64,000 nucleotides of DNA from Paenarthrobacter aurescens TC1 (GCA_000014925.1 CP000474.1:2914001-2978000); one strand, 5' to 3'. Numbered from the stretch's first letter, positions 16,631-29,050 are shown. Notes: generated by a model from the letters alone, not told the origin. A program made the numbers and translations.

Positions 16631-16667
16631 AGGGGTGCACCGGAGAATATCCGGTGCACCCCTTTCG
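16631..16667 (+). terminator. Intrinsic terminator of the lipoprotein/propeller operon
   Basis: A perfect 14-bp stem (AGGGGTGCACCGGA, loop GAATA, complement) starting 28 bases after the stop, with a short TTC tail. Confidence 0.88.
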
Positions 16668-16815
16668 TCTGCACCCAGCACTGGAGATGCTGCCCTTCCA
16701 CAGAAGGTATCCAGCAATGAACTAGACTGAGGGTTTGCAAGGAACTCGTGACAACAGCGTTGCGGGCTACGGCTGGCGTTCAAGAATTCGTCGGCACGAA
16801 CTACCGAGGAGAGTC

Positions 16816-17571
16816 TTGACTTTCGACCAGGCAGGCCAACCGGATCTCTCCGTTGTGATCCCCGTCTATAACGGAGAACGGATTTTGGCGGCAACAATGG
16901 CCCGTCTTTCCGGCTACTTGACCAGTGGCACCTCCGAGATCATCATCGTGGAGAACGGATCTTCAGACAAAACACTCGAGGTCGCCCTCAAGCACGCGGT
17001 GGATACTCCCAACGTGACGTTCCAGGTTCTCCAGAGCCAAAAGGGCATGGGAAACGCCTACCGCAGGGGCATCGAAGCCAGCTCCGGCAGCCGCGTGCTC
17101 CTCACGGCGGACGATCTTCCCTTCGGTACTGACGATCTCGACGAAGACAAGAAGCTCCAAACCAAACCCCACGTCGTCATCGGTTCGAAGGCCCACAAGG
17201 ACTCGATCACCGAGCGCAGTCTCATCCGCGGAATTACCACTTTTGGTTTCAAGACTCTGCGGCAGGTAATCCTCGGGTCCAAGGTTGGCGATTCCCAAGG
17301 AACACTGATTGTCGACGGCGACTGGCTTCGAAGCATGGTTGACCGCTTCGATGACCCCGGATTCCTCTTCAGCACCCAAGTCGTCTACGCCGCTGAAAAG
17401 CAAGGTTTCAAGATCGTAGAAGTGCCCGTCACACTGGCGCCCGACGACGAACCGGGCGAAACCACCATCCGGACTGCCGACGTCGTCAAGATGTTCAAAG
17501 GACTCGTGGCCATGCGCCGCCGCCGGAGTGAGTTCGCGGTGGCTCCCAGCGCGGGGACGCACGCCTCATGA
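16816..17571 (+). CDS. Family 2 glycosyltransferase
   Basis: A 251-residue GT-A-fold glycosyltransferase similar to polyprenyl-phosphate sugar transferases. Evidence: N-terminal LSVVIPVYNGE, EIIIVENGSSDKT, and the DxD-like TADDLPF. It has no C-terminal membrane helices. I chose TTG 16816 because AGGAGAG precedes it at 16807-16813 and the protein then begins just before the conserved beta-strand; the frame is open further upstream to 16735. The stop overlaps the start of the flippase-like gene (ATGA). Donor and acceptor cannot be told from sequence; a polyprenyl-phosphate-linked sugar donor is plausible given its neighbours. Confidence 0.85.
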   Translation: MTFDQAGQPDLSVVIPVYNGERILAATMARLSGYLTSGTSEIIIVENGSSDKTLEVALKHAVDTPNVTFQVLQSQKGMGNAYRRGIEASSGSRVLLTADDLPFGTDDLDEDKKLQTKPHVVIGSKAHKDSITERSLIRGITTFGFKTLRQVILGSKVGDSQGTLIVDGDWLRSMVDRFDDPGFLFSTQVVYAAEKQGFKIVEVPVTLAPDDEPGETTIRTADVVKMFKGLVAMRRRRSEFAVAPSAGTHAS

Positions 17572-18596
17572 CGGGATCAATTGCGGAAACACCTTCCAAC
17601 GACAACGATCTCAATCAAGAACAGCCTCCGGTGAAGAGCACCAAGGCCAAGCTGGTTGACTTCGCCCGGCGCGCCTTGGTGGTCATCGTATTCGCCGCGG
17701 CCGTGTACTTCATTGCAGTCCAGTGGCCGCAAGTCCAAGCCACGGTTTTCGCCCTTCAATGGTGGCAGGTCCTGCTGTCCCTGCTGGCGCTTATCCCGGG
17801 CGTCTTGCTCGGTATGTACATGTGGCGGGTAGTCATGGCAAGCCTGCTGCGATCCGTAGACATTGAACCCCAAGGTTTGGTGCTCAACCAGATCTACCTG
17901 GTCGGCCAGATCGGCAAGTACCTGCCCGGTTCCGTGTGGGCGTTCGTACTTCAGATGGAGCTAGGGCGAAAGAACGGAATTGCTCGCGCGCAAGTCTTCG
18001 TAGCGTCCCTGGTGAGCACCGGAATCACCATTGGCGCGGCTTTGGTGGTTGGGGCTTCGGCGCTTCCTATCCTGGTCCAACGGCAGCCCAATCTGCAGTG
18101 GCTGTACGTCATCCTGCCGGTTGTTATTTTGGCGATGAACCCAAACGTCGTGACGTTCCTGGTCAACATCGTCCTGCGTGTGTTCCGCCGCCCGCCCCTC
18201 CCCGAACGAATTCAGGCCAACACCATGGTCAAGGCCTTCATCCTTGGCGTGCTGATGTACCTGTGCTTTGGCCTGCACCTTTGGATCCTGGTTGGCCATG
18301 AGGCCACCTTGGACCTCGCGACGTTCCTGGTTCTGACTGGTGCGTTGGCTCTTGGTATGACGCTGGGCGTGCTGGCATTCCTGCTTCCCGCAGGCGTGGG
18401 GGCCCGCGAAGCCATCTTGATCCTTGCCCTGGCCGGAATGATGAGCGCCGGTGCTGCGACGGCAATCGCTGCCCTTTCACGAATCATGTTCACGATCGCG
18501 GATCTACTGTGCGTCGGCATAGCTTATGTTCACTTCCGGTGGCGGCAACAGTCAGCTTCCAAGACCACCGTGGACTCGGCCTCGGAGGCCAAGTAG
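17568..18596 (+). CDS. Flippase-like membrane protein (UPF0104/LPG synthase TM domain family)
   Basis: A 342-residue integral membrane protein with about eight hydrophobic segments, resembling the transmembrane domain of lysylphosphatidylglycerol synthase and AglD/UPF0104 proteins, often found beside family 2 glycosyltransferases. Conserved features include QIGKYLPGSVWAF in the second third and GVGAREAILIL (GxGxRE) near the C terminus. Four-base overlap with the glycosyltransferase. I infer that the pair makes and translocates a lipid-linked sugar or modifies a membrane lipid; no soluble synthase domain is present. Confidence 0.83.
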   Translation: MTGSIAETPSNDNDLNQEQPPVKSTKAKLVDFARRALVVIVFAAAVYFIAVQWPQVQATVFALQWWQVLLSLLALIPGVLLGMYMWRVVMASLLRSVDIEPQGLVLNQIYLVGQIGKYLPGSVWAFVLQMELGRKNGIARAQVFVASLVSTGITIGAALVVGASALPILVQRQPNLQWLYVILPVVILAMNPNVVTFLVNIVLRVFRRPPLPERIQANTMVKAFILGVLMYLCFGLHLWILVGHEATLDLATFLVLTGALALGMTLGVLAFLLPAGVGAREAILILALAGMMSAGAATAIAALSRIMFTIADLLCVGIAYVHFRWRQQSASKTTVDSASEAK

Positions 18597-18693
18597 CAGG
18601 TGGTGGCGGGTGCCCCCGAACTTCCCGTAATCCAGGCAGTCCTTCAGGCCAATATTCACACTTATGCCGCGCGCTAAGGAGCAAGCTAAGACC

Positions 18694-20937
18694 ATGACAG
18701 CAGGAACCTCCGGGGCTACTGCCCAGCGCCCGCCGGTCACCCGACGGCGCTACTTCATGCAGCACGATTGGCATTGGGGCATTGTTACTGCCGCAATAGC
18801 AGCCGTCGCCTCCATCATTCCCCGTTTGTTCAATCCCACGTTCTACTACTGGGACGACATGATGCAGTCCTTCCTCCCCCTGTGGCGTCATATGGGTGAG
18901 GAAATACGCTCCGGCCGGTTCCCGTTGATGGAACCCGGCGGATGGGTGGGCGGCAACATTGTGGCCGAGGTGGGCTACGGTATTTTCAACCCGGTTAACA
19001 TCGTCAACTCAGTCATCGTTTCGAATTTCGAGAACCTGTCTCTGGCGAGTTATTTCATCATCGTCCAGTTCATCGCGTTGCTGGCGTTCGGTACTTTCAT
19101 GCTCGCCCGCGACTACGGTTCCAACAGGCCCTTGGCTCTGGCTGCCGGTGTGGCAATCCCCTTCAGCGGCTTTACGCTCTTCTACGAGGCTGCCCGGTGG
19201 CCGGGCGGCCTGATGGCCTTCGCATGGATTACCGTTTTCTGGTGGTCTGTCCGGCGCTACGCGCGCCGCAACACGTCACCGTTCCTGCCGTTCCTGCTGG
19301 GCTTCCTGACGATGACGGCGGGAAACCCCTACGGGGCCATTGGCGTCATTCTTGTCCTCGCGGCTGTCGCCATCGAGCTGATGCTCATGAGGCATTGGCG
19401 CCGGCTTATTCCAATCGTCATTGTCGGTGCCCTGGTAGGTCTGACCGCTGTCCTGGTCTACTTCCCCTTGCCCCTCAGCTCAGCCGTCACCGTGCGGCAA
19501 CAGAGCGAAATTCTGAATGACCTATTCCTTTCCCCGGACATGTCGTCGCTACTAACCATGAGCACATCGTCCATGCGGCCGCGGATCAACAACTTCTGGG
19601 CACCCATCGACAACGTCCCCTCAAGTTACCTGGCGTGGTTCGTCCTGCCACTGCTTCCGTGGCTGGATTTCCGCAGCTTCCGAAACCGCTCGCGTCAAAT
19701 TTTCAGCATCTACATCATCACCGGAATCTACTTCCTGCTGACCTTCGCTCCTTCCCAGGTGCTGGTCTTCCGCTGGCCGATCCGACTCATCGAGTATGTG
19801 TACCTCGGCGTCATCGTTCTCGTCGCGGTGGTGGCCTCAGCGGGCTTGAAGACCACATCATGGAAGAAGCGGTTGTTCATTACCGTGGCCATCCTTGGTT
19901 TTGGAACCTACCGCGCCTGGTCCATGGTTCCCGAGGGCGGCAAATGGCAGGTCTTCACCCTGGCCGTGACTTTGGCCTTGGTGGCGCTGGCCGTCTTTGG
20001 CTGGAAGCGCTTCGGCTACCGAGGCTTGGCCGCAGTGATGGTACTGGGAACAATCGCCACGCTTGGAATGCAGTCCAGGCAGTTCGTCCCCAACAATGCC
20101 GTAGCCGGAATCGGCTCCCCCGTGGATGCAGACACGCTCCGTGACTCAACCAGCAGTTACCGGGGCAACACCATTCAGATCTTCAACACCATGAAAATCA
20201 CAGGCGAGGAATTCACTGAGGGACGCCTCCTGTACGGCAATCAGATCCTCAACGCCGACGTCAACAACAGCATGGGCCGGTATAGCGGCATCAGCTTCAC
20301 TACATACGTCAATGCCTTGTGCATGAACTACCGCGGCGAGACCTGCCCGCTTGCCTACACGGAGCTGTTCAAACAGGCGTCCCCGGAAATCGACGTTACG
20401 TTGGCCGATGTCCTTCAAGTCGAGACTGTCGCCGTCCAGAAGACCATGATTGCCCCGGACCAACTCAACGTTGCCCCTGGCTGGTCGATTGTGGCCTCGG
20501 ATGAGACCCGGACAATCCTTCAGCGGGAGAACCCGTTGCCCTACCCCGGCACCGTTTCCTGGGCCTCTGACGGAGTCTCAGTCCAGGATGCGGTCAGGAA
20601 CGGCAACGATGAACACATCACTCTGTCCGGCGACGGCAGGGCAGGGAAGCTGACCCTCGCCCGCCTCGCGTGGCCCGGCTACACCGTTACGGTTGATGGC
20701 GAACCGCAGAAGCTCACGCAGGGCCCAGCGGGGGTCATCCTGGTGGACGTTCCAGCGGGTGCCAAGTCAGTGGACATTTCCTTCACGACGCCGGGTCTCA
20801 CCATGGGCCTCGCTGCCCAGGCGGTCGCGTGGTTCGGGATATTGGTGTTCACTGTTTTCCACTATGTTCGTCGGCATCGCCGCACAGGGTCCGAGGAACA
20901 CGTCATTCAGGAGCCGGCCGAAAAGGTATCTGTCTAG
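18694..20937 (+). CDS. Large YfhO-like polytopic membrane protein
   Basis: A 747-residue membrane protein with about a dozen hydrophobic segments in the first two thirds and a soluble C-terminal domain before a last helix (VAWFGILVFTVFHYV). The N-terminal region YYWDDMMQSFLPLWRHMGEEIRSG, with acidic residues after the first helix, is typical of GT-C-type proteins and of YfhO, which in Firmicutes takes part in glycosylation of lipoteichoic acid. I chose ATG 18694, twelve bases after AAGGAG; ATG 18664 in frame has no ribosome site. It follows the glycosyltransferase/flippase pair, so a shared glycosylation job is inferred. Acceptor unknown. Confidence 0.75.
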   Translation: MTAGTSGATAQRPPVTRRRYFMQHDWHWGIVTAAIAAVASIIPRLFNPTFYYWDDMMQSFLPLWRHMGEEIRSGRFPLMEPGGWVGGNIVAEVGYGIFNPVNIVNSVIVSNFENLSLASYFIIVQFIALLAFGTFMLARDYGSNRPLALAAGVAIPFSGFTLFYEAARWPGGLMAFAWITVFWWSVRRYARRNTSPFLPFLLGFLTMTAGNPYGAIGVILVLAAVAIELMLMRHWRRLIPIVIVGALVGLTAVLVYFPLPLSSAVTVRQQSEILNDLFLSPDMSSLLTMSTSSMRPRINNFWAPIDNVPSSYLAWFVLPLLPWLDFRSFRNRSRQIFSIYIITGIYFLLTFAPSQVLVFRWPIRLIEYVYLGVIVLVAVVASAGLKTTSWKKRLFITVAILGFGTYRAWSMVPEGGKWQVFTLAVTLALVALAVFGWKRFGYRGLAAVMVLGTIATLGMQSRQFVPNNAVAGIGSPVDADTLRDSTSSYRGNTIQIFNTMKITGEEFTEGRLLYGNQILNADVNNSMGRYSGISFTTYVNALCMNYRGETCPLAYTELFKQASPEIDVTLADVLQVETVAVQKTMIAPDQLNVAPGWSIVASDETRTILQRENPLPYPGTVSWASDGVSVQDAVRNGNDEHITLSGDGRAGKLTLARLAWPGYTVTVDGEPQKLTQGPAGVILVDVPAGAKSVDISFTTPGLTMGLAAQAVAWFGILVFTVFHYVRRHRRTGSEEHVIQEPAEKVSV

Positions 20938-20991
20938 CCGGCTGCAACGCATTAGACCGCCTGTAAGTCAGAAGAGCGTCTAAGGTCCGAG

Positions 20992-21026
20992 GAGCGTCCG
21001 CCCCCACCGGGGCGGACGCTCTTCTT
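20992..21026 (+). terminator. Intrinsic terminator after the YfhO-like gene
   Basis: A perfect 13-bp stem (GAGCGTCCGCCCC and complement) with a four-base loop, followed by TTCTTT. It ends the glycosyltransferase/flippase/YfhO-like unit. Confidence 0.9.
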
Positions 21027-21131
21027 TGTGGGGCGCTGGTTTGTGTGGGGCGCTGGCAGATCCCTCCAGCCCCCATGCAGTAGCGCGGTCAGGCCCGCCC
21101 CCGTCCTACTTAGAGCAACTCACCTACGGCA

Positions 21132-21173
21132 AAGGCCACCGCACATCATTCGGAGAAGATGTGCGGTGGCCTT
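21132..21173 (-). terminator. Intrinsic terminator of the galactofuranan operon
   Basis: A perfect 16-bp stem (AAGGCCACCGCACATC and complement) with a ten-base loop, 38 bases downstream of the ABC ATPase stop on the minus strand. The 274-base gap 20938-21211 holds only this hairpin and the convergent plus-strand terminator. Confidence 0.88.
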
Positions 21174-21211
21174 GTTGCTGTCCCTCGTAGGGTTCAAACA
21201 GCAATTACCTG

Positions 21212-21943
21212 CTAGTTGCTATCGCGCAGCCATGCTACAGCTTGGTCAGCGGGGCCTTCGAACTGCACCGTGCCGGAGGCAAGCACAACTCCCCTGTCGC
21301 AGATACGCGAGATCATGTCGAGGTCGTGGCTGACCACAACCAGCGTCCGTCCTTCATCCGAAAGTTGTTTGATTTTGGCCAAACACTTCTTCTGGAACGG
21401 CTCGTCGCCCACGGCCAGGATCTCATCCACCAAGAAGATGTCGGGCTGCGTGTGGACTGCTACTGCGAAAGCAAGCCTCAGGAACATACCGGAGGAATAG
21501 AACTTTACTTCGGTGTCGATGAACTGCTCAATCTCGGAGAACGCAACGATTTCGTCGAACTTCTCGTTGATTTCCTGCTCAGTCATTCCCAGGATTGCAG
21601 CATTGAGGAAGACGTTTTCGCGCCCGGACAGGTCCGGGTGGAAACCTGCGCCAACCTCGATGAGCCCGGCTACGCGACCCTTAGTACGGACCGTGCCTTT
21701 ATCCGGCAGGATAACGCCGGAGATAAGTTTCAATAATGTGGATTTACCTGAGCCGTTGAACCCCAACAAAGCCACGGTCTCCCCTGGCTGAATCTCGAGG
21801 CTCACATCGTGGAGTGCATCGAACTTCTTGCTGAGGTCGCTTTTCCGACCCTTCACCAGCCAAACGAGGGTCTCCTTGAGAGAGTGCGAATGGCGGAGAT
21901 TAAAGGTCTTTTTAAGGTCCTTGACGATTATTGCGGCGCCCAT
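21212..21943 (-). CDS. Polysaccharide-export ABC transporter ATPase (Wzt/TagH type)
   Basis: A 243-residue ABC ATPase of the polysaccharide and teichoic acid export subfamily. Walker A GFNGSGKST (61-69), signature YSSGMFLRLAFA and Walker B IFLVDEILAVGDEPFQKKC are those of Wzt/TagH/RfbE-type proteins. The N-terminal LRHSHSLKETLVWLVKG insertion is also typical. It lacks the C-terminal carbohydrate-binding domain of O9a-type Wzt, so export would follow a galactan-type mechanism in which chain length is not recognised by Wzt. Its ATG is one base beyond the permease stop and follows CAGGAGG. Last gene of the operon. Confidence 0.92.
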   Translation of the reverse strand: MGAAIIVKDLKKTFNLRHSHSLKETLVWLVKGRKSDLSKKFDALHDVSLEIQPGETVALLGFNGSGKSTLLKLISGVILPDKGTVRTKGRVAGLIEVGAGFHPDLSGRENVFLNAAILGMTEQEINEKFDEIVAFSEIEQFIDTEVKFYSSGMFLRLAFAVAVHTQPDIFLVDEILAVGDEPFQKKCLAKIKQLSDEGRTLVVVSHDLDMISRICDRGVVLASGTVQFEGPADQAVAWLRDSN

Positions 21944-22801
21944 CTAGACCTCCTGCGCAAAGTGGCCCTCAAGTCGTCGGAAGACGAGTTGGCCGATGAT
22001 AAGGAACAGGGCAGCCATGCCGAGACCAATCAATCCCGTCCACATCAGATGTGGAGGCAGTTCGACTGGACGGTCAACAGTGGGATACCAGAAGGCCCAG
22101 TGGAACAACTCAACAGCCACCGTGATCGGGTTGAGCTGATAGATGACCAACACCCAAGGCGGTGCCAGCCGACGGATCATGGTCCAGTCATAAAGCACCG
22201 GCGATGTCCACGTTACGATCATCATCAACATATCTACGATGTTCTCGGCGTCGCGGAAGAAGACATTGACGGCTCCGGCCAAGAGGCCCAGGCCGGTCGC
22301 CGTAACTGCCACAATGACGAAGCCCAGAGCAGCTCCAATGAGTTGCATGATGTCCGGTTTCCACCCGCTCAGCAGCGCAGCAGCCAACAACACCACCAAT
22401 TGGGGGAGGAAATGAACCGCAGCAACCCACACTGAGGCAACGGGGAATAATTCCCGTGGCAGGTAGATCTTCTTAACCAAGGCAGCGTTCGACACGATGG
22501 ATCTCGTGGCATTCGAAAACGCTTCGGAGAAGAAGTTGATGACGATGACACCAGAGAACATGTACAGCGCGTAGTTGGGAATCTGATCCCCGACGCGCAG
22601 GACAATGCCCAAAGCAAAGAACAGCACAACGTACTGGACCAACGGCTTGACGTAAGACCAAGCAAGGCCCAGGACAGAACCCCGGTACCTTACCCGGAGT
22701 TCCTTACGGACTATCAGTTTGAGGAGGTACCGGCGCCGGTAAACGTCCAGCAGCCCGGCCCCTACCCCCGGAACAGCGTATGTATCAGTGGAAGTTGTCA
22801 T
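21944..22801 (-). CDS. Polysaccharide-export ABC transporter permease (Wzm/TagG type)
   Basis: A 285-residue ABC-2 permease with six hydrophobic segments. LLKLIVRKELRVRYRGSVLGLAWSYVKPL at the N terminus is the conserved amphipathic start of Wzm/TagG/RfbD proteins. I chose ATG 22801 (MTTSTDTYAVPG), two bases after the glfT2-like stop; the frame is open to 22843 within the upstream gene. Adjacent to the matching ATPase, and downstream of galactofuranosyltransferase and mutase genes, so the exported substrate is inferred to be a lipid-linked galactofuranan. Confidence 0.92.
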   Translation of the reverse strand: MTTSTDTYAVPGVGAGLLDVYRRRYLLKLIVRKELRVRYRGSVLGLAWSYVKPLVQYVVLFFALGIVLRVGDQIPNYALYMFSGVIVINFFSEAFSNATRSIVSNAALVKKIYLPRELFPVASVWVAAVHFLPQLVVLLAAALLSGWKPDIMQLIGAALGFVIVAVTATGLGLLAGAVNVFFRDAENIVDMLMMIVTWTSPVLYDWTMIRRLAPPWVLVIYQLNPITVAVELFHWAFWYPTVDRPVELPPHLMWTGLIGLGMAALFLIIGQLVFRRLEGHFAQEV

Positions 22802-22803
22802 TG

Positions 22804-26048
<3,245 letters not shown>

Positions 26049-26118
26049 CTACCCGACGTTACGATCGTTCCCCGATTCGGCAGCTCGCGGCAGCAAGGCA
26101 TCAATTGTCCGGAAAAAC

Positions 26119-26154
26119 GAACGGGAGGCTTGGCCCGTAGCCAGCCTCCCGTTC
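26119..26154 (-). terminator. Intrinsic terminator of the wbpD/E/B-like operon
   Basis: A perfect 12-bp stem (GAACGGGAGGCT and complement) followed on the minus strand by GTTTTTCC. It lies 25 bases after the oxidoreductase stop and shows that the sugar-nucleotide operon and the glf operon are separate units. Confidence 0.9.
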
Positions 26155-26178
26155 AAAACTGCAAAAAAACAAACAAAG

Positions 26179-27165
26179 CTAGAGCGAGATCACGGAGCCT
26201 GTCTCCGCGGACTCAAGTACAGCTTCAGCGACGCGAAGGGTCTCGAGTCCCTCCGCCATTGTGACAATATTCATGGACTTTCCGAGAACAGCATCTCGGA
26301 ATGCCTCGTGTTCCATCTTCAGCGGTTCGCGCTTTGCCAGGGCAAAGCGGGTCGATGAACCCTCGGACACTCCACGGAATGCCGCAACGGAGTCCCAGTC
26401 AGTCTGGAAAGTGCCGTTTTCAATGAACGTCAGATCAGCTGAAATGGTGTCCGCGATGTAGGCGCCGCGCTCACCCAGAACAACAGTGGTGCGCTCCTTC
26501 ATGGGCGACAGCCAGTTGACGATGTGGTTGGTCACTACGCCGCTCTGCAGGTGGCCAATGGCGGTGACCATGTCCTCGTGCTCGCGTCCGCTCCTGGAAG
26601 TCGTGTGTGCCACGACATTCACGAAATTGCTCTGTGCAAGCCATGCAGTGAGATCGATGTCGTGCGTTGCGAGGTCCTTGACCACGCCGACATCTGCAAT
26701 GCGGGAAGGGAACGGCCCTTGGCGTCGCGTCGAAATTTGGTAAACCTCGCCGAGGTCGCCGTTGCCGAGCCGTTCGCGGAGGCTCTGCAGTGACGGGTTG
26801 AAGCGCTCGATGTGACCTACGGCCCCGATCAATCCCCGCGAGTCAAAAGCCTCGGCAATGCGCCTGCCCGACACAGAGTCGTTGGCAATAGGCTTTTCCA
26901 CCAGGCAGTGCACGCCGGCTTCAGCCAACTGCAGAGCCACTTCCTCGTGAAGCACGGTGGGCACTGCGGCCACAGCCATGTCAATGCCCTGCTCGATGAG
27001 CTGTTCAACGGAGCTGCAAACCTCAAGTCCGTTGGCTACGTTGTGGGGGTCACCGAAGGAGTCAGCGACGGCCACGAGGTCGACGCCTTCAAGCTCTCGA
27101 ATGACGCGGGCATGGTGTCGGCCCATCATCCCCAGTCCAATGAGGCCTGCACGCAGATTTGCCAC
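26179..27165 (-). CDS. Gfo/Idh/MocA-family oxidoreductase, WbpB-like
   Basis: A 328-residue NAD-dependent sugar dehydrogenase. The Rossmann motif GLIGLGMMGRHHA is at residues 7-19 and the catalytic EKP motif at 90-92 (LVEKPIA), with a His in LATHDIDL. With the two upstream genes it matches the WbpB step, oxidation of UDP-GlcNAcA at C3 before transamination, in UDP-diacetamido-glucuronate synthesis; the substrate is inferred from context. The start is GTG 27165, overlapping the aminotransferase stop by one base (TAGTG). Confidence 0.85.
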   Translation of the reverse strand: MANLRAGLIGLGMMGRHHARVIRELEGVDLVAVADSFGDPHNVANGLEVCSSVEQLIEQGIDMAVAAVPTVLHEEVALQLAEAGVHCLVEKPIANDSVSGRRIAEAFDSRGLIGAVGHIERFNPSLQSLRERLGNGDLGEVYQISTRRQGPFPSRIADVGVVKDLATHDIDLTAWLAQSNFVNVVAHTTSRSGREHEDMVTAIGHLQSGVVTNHIVNWLSPMKERTTVVLGERGAYIADTISADLTFIENGTFQTDWDSVAAFRGVSEGSSTRFALAKREPLKMEHEAFRDAVLGKSMNIVTMAEGLETLRVAEAVLESAETGSVISL

Positions 27166-28256
27166 TAGCTTCCTGCCTTCGCAATGGTGTTGACCGCGGA
27201 AACGATGCGGTCAAGGTCATCCTGGCTCAGCGACGGATGTACCGGGAGCGACAAGACGCTGGCAGCTGCTTCTTCCGTGACGGGCAGGTCATCAGAAGTC
27301 TGGAAAGGCGCAAGGCGGTGGTTCGGGATGGGGTAGTAGACGCCGCAGCCCACGTTGTATTCCTCGCGCAGGGCCTTGGCGAAACCATCGCGGTCCTCAG
27401 CGATGCGAATGGTGTACTGGTGGTACACGTGCTCGTAGCCTTCAGACACCTTGGGAGTGACAACGCCTTCGATGTTTGCGTCGAAGAAGGCAGCGTTCTC
27501 CTGGCGGGTCTTGGTCCAGGCGTTGATTTTGGTCAGCTGCACGCGGCCAATGGCAGCGTGGATGTTTGTCATGCGGGCGTTGAAGCCAACAAGCTCATTT
27601 TCATACTGCCGCTCCATGCCCTGGTTGCGGAGCAACCGAAGTCGACGCTCGACATCGGCCAAACCTGTGCTGACCATGCCACCTTCGCCGGACGTCATGT
27701 TCTTGGTGGGGTACAGGCTGAACATGGCGAAGTCACCAAACGTACCCACCTTGCGACCGTTGACGGCCGCACCGTGTGCTTGGGCGGCGTCTTCAAAGAC
27801 CTTCACACCGTGCTTGGAAGCGACTGCGCCGATTCCGTCCACGTCGAAGGGGTGGCCATAGAGGTGAACCGGCATGATGGCGGCCGTGCGATCCGTGATC
27901 TTCGATTCGACGGAGGCCGGATCAAGCGTGTAGTGGTCCAAGTCCACGTCGGCGAAGACAGGAGTTGCTCCCGTCAGGGCCACGGAGTTAGCCGTGGCCG
28001 CGAAAGTGAACGACGGAACAATGACTTCGTCGCCGGGACCGATGCCCGCAGCCAACAAGCCGAGGTGCAGGCCGGAGGTGCCTGAGTTGACCGCTACTGC
28101 AGCCCTGCCGTCGAGGAGTACTTGCGAGAACTCCTGTTCAAAAGACGCAACCTCCGAACCCTGTGCGAGTTGGCCGGAAGCCAGGACGGCCTCTACTGCC
28201 TTGCGCTCGTCATCACCGATGATGGGCTTAGCGGGGGGAATGAATTCGGGGCTCAT
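27165..28256 (-). CDS. DegT/DnrJ/EryC1 sugar aminotransferase, WbpE-like
   Basis: A 363-residue PLP-dependent aminotransferase acting on a keto sugar nucleotide. The PLP lysine is Lys185 in FSLYPTKNMTSGEGG, the same position as in WbpE; EDAAQAHGA supplies the cofactor-stacking region and NSGTSGLHLGL the phosphate-binding loop. ATG 28256 overlaps the stop of the acetyltransferase gene by four bases. With the flanking genes it likely makes the 3-amino group of UDP-2-acetamido-3-amino-glucuronate. Confidence 0.9.
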   Translation of the reverse strand: MSPEFIPPAKPIIGDDERKAVEAVLASGQLAQGSEVASFEQEFSQVLLDGRAAVAVNSGTSGLHLGLLAAGIGPGDEVIVPSFTFAATANSVALTGATPVFADVDLDHYTLDPASVESKITDRTAAIMPVHLYGHPFDVDGIGAVASKHGVKVFEDAAQAHGAAVNGRKVGTFGDFAMFSLYPTKNMTSGEGGMVSTGLADVERRLRLLRNQGMERQYENELVGFNARMTNIHAAIGRVQLTKINAWTKTRQENAAFFDANIEGVVTPKVSEGYEHVYHQYTIRIAEDRDGFAKALREEYNVGCGVYYPIPNHRLAPFQTSDDLPVTEEAAASVLSLPVHPSLSQDDLDRIVSAVNTIAKAGS

Positions 28257-28843
28257 GCCTCTACCTCTCGAAGGGTCTCGTTCTGTTCAACATATGTAGC
28301 GCCGGTCTCCGGGCATACCCAGTTCTCACCACTGCGTTGCAGCGGGAAACCAGCTTTACCGACCCAACCATGGCGTTTGGCCGGAACTCCGACCATCAGG
28401 GCAAAATCAGGGACGTCTTTGGCGACGACAGCACCAGCAGCCACTGTTGCCCACCGTCCAATGGTGACTGGTGCGACGCAGACAGCGCGGGCACCAATGG
28501 ATGCTCCTTCACGAATGGTGACACCAACGGGCTCCCAGTCGTGGGCGCTCTTCAAGCCGCCATCCGGGCTAACCGCCCGGGGGTAAGTATCGTTTGTAAG
28601 TACAACGGCCGGGCCGATGAAGACGCCTGCCTCCAGTACCGCGGGCTCGTAGACAAGTGCATAGTTCTGAACTTTGCAGTTGTCCCCCATTTTGACTCCG
28701 GTGCCAATATAGGCGCCGCGTCCTACGATGCAGTTGACGCCCAATTCGGCCTGCTCGCGGACTTGGGCAAGATGCCAAATCTTTGATCCGTCACCAATTA
28801 CCGCCTTGTCTGAAACATCGGCGCTCTCCGCAACCACTATCAC
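28253..28843 (-). CDS. Hexapeptide-repeat N-acetyltransferase, WbpD-like
   Basis: A 196-residue left-handed beta-helix acetyltransferase. Hexapeptide units such as IGDGSKIWHLAQVREQAELG, VGRGAYIGTGVKMG and IGARAVCVAPVTIG are evident. The family includes WbpD, which acetylates the 3-amino group of UDP-2-acetamido-3-amino-glucuronate. A C-terminal tail with WVCPETGATY looks like part of a metal-binding or dimer element. I chose GTG 28843, nine bases after GAGGAAGGA; the frame is open to a TTG at 28879. First gene of a coupled three-gene operon. No WbpA-type UDP-GlcNAc 6-dehydrogenase is in the window. Confidence 0.88.
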   Translation of the reverse strand: MIVVAESADVSDKAVIGDGSKIWHLAQVREQAELGVNCIVGRGAYIGTGVKMGDNCKVQNYALVYEPAVLEAGVFIGPAVVLTNDTYPRAVSPDGGLKSAHDWEPVGVTIREGASIGARAVCVAPVTIGRWATVAAGAVVAKDVPDFALMVGVPAKRHGWVGKAGFPLQRSGENWVCPETGATYVEQNETLREVEA

Positions 28844-29050
28844 CGGTGAAGGTCCTTCCTCATTGAGCACACGCGACAACGAGATTCATCTTAGCTGAGA
28901 CACCATGCCACGGTGGCAAGGCGGCGGCTGTACGAGCGCGGGCAGGGGTTGTCCACATACGCCATATCTCCCGCAGCGCTTCCATTCGCAGGGCCGTAGC
29001 GTGATTTCTGTCAGCCCGACAATACCCGCCAAGACGCAGAGGATTAGCTA

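Noticed and set aside
15223..16740. A 505-codon open frame antisense to the large secreted protein
   Set aside because: It mirrors the third-position GC pattern of the FG-GAP repeats, has no start context or family motifs, and crosses the operon terminator. It is a shadow of the real gene.
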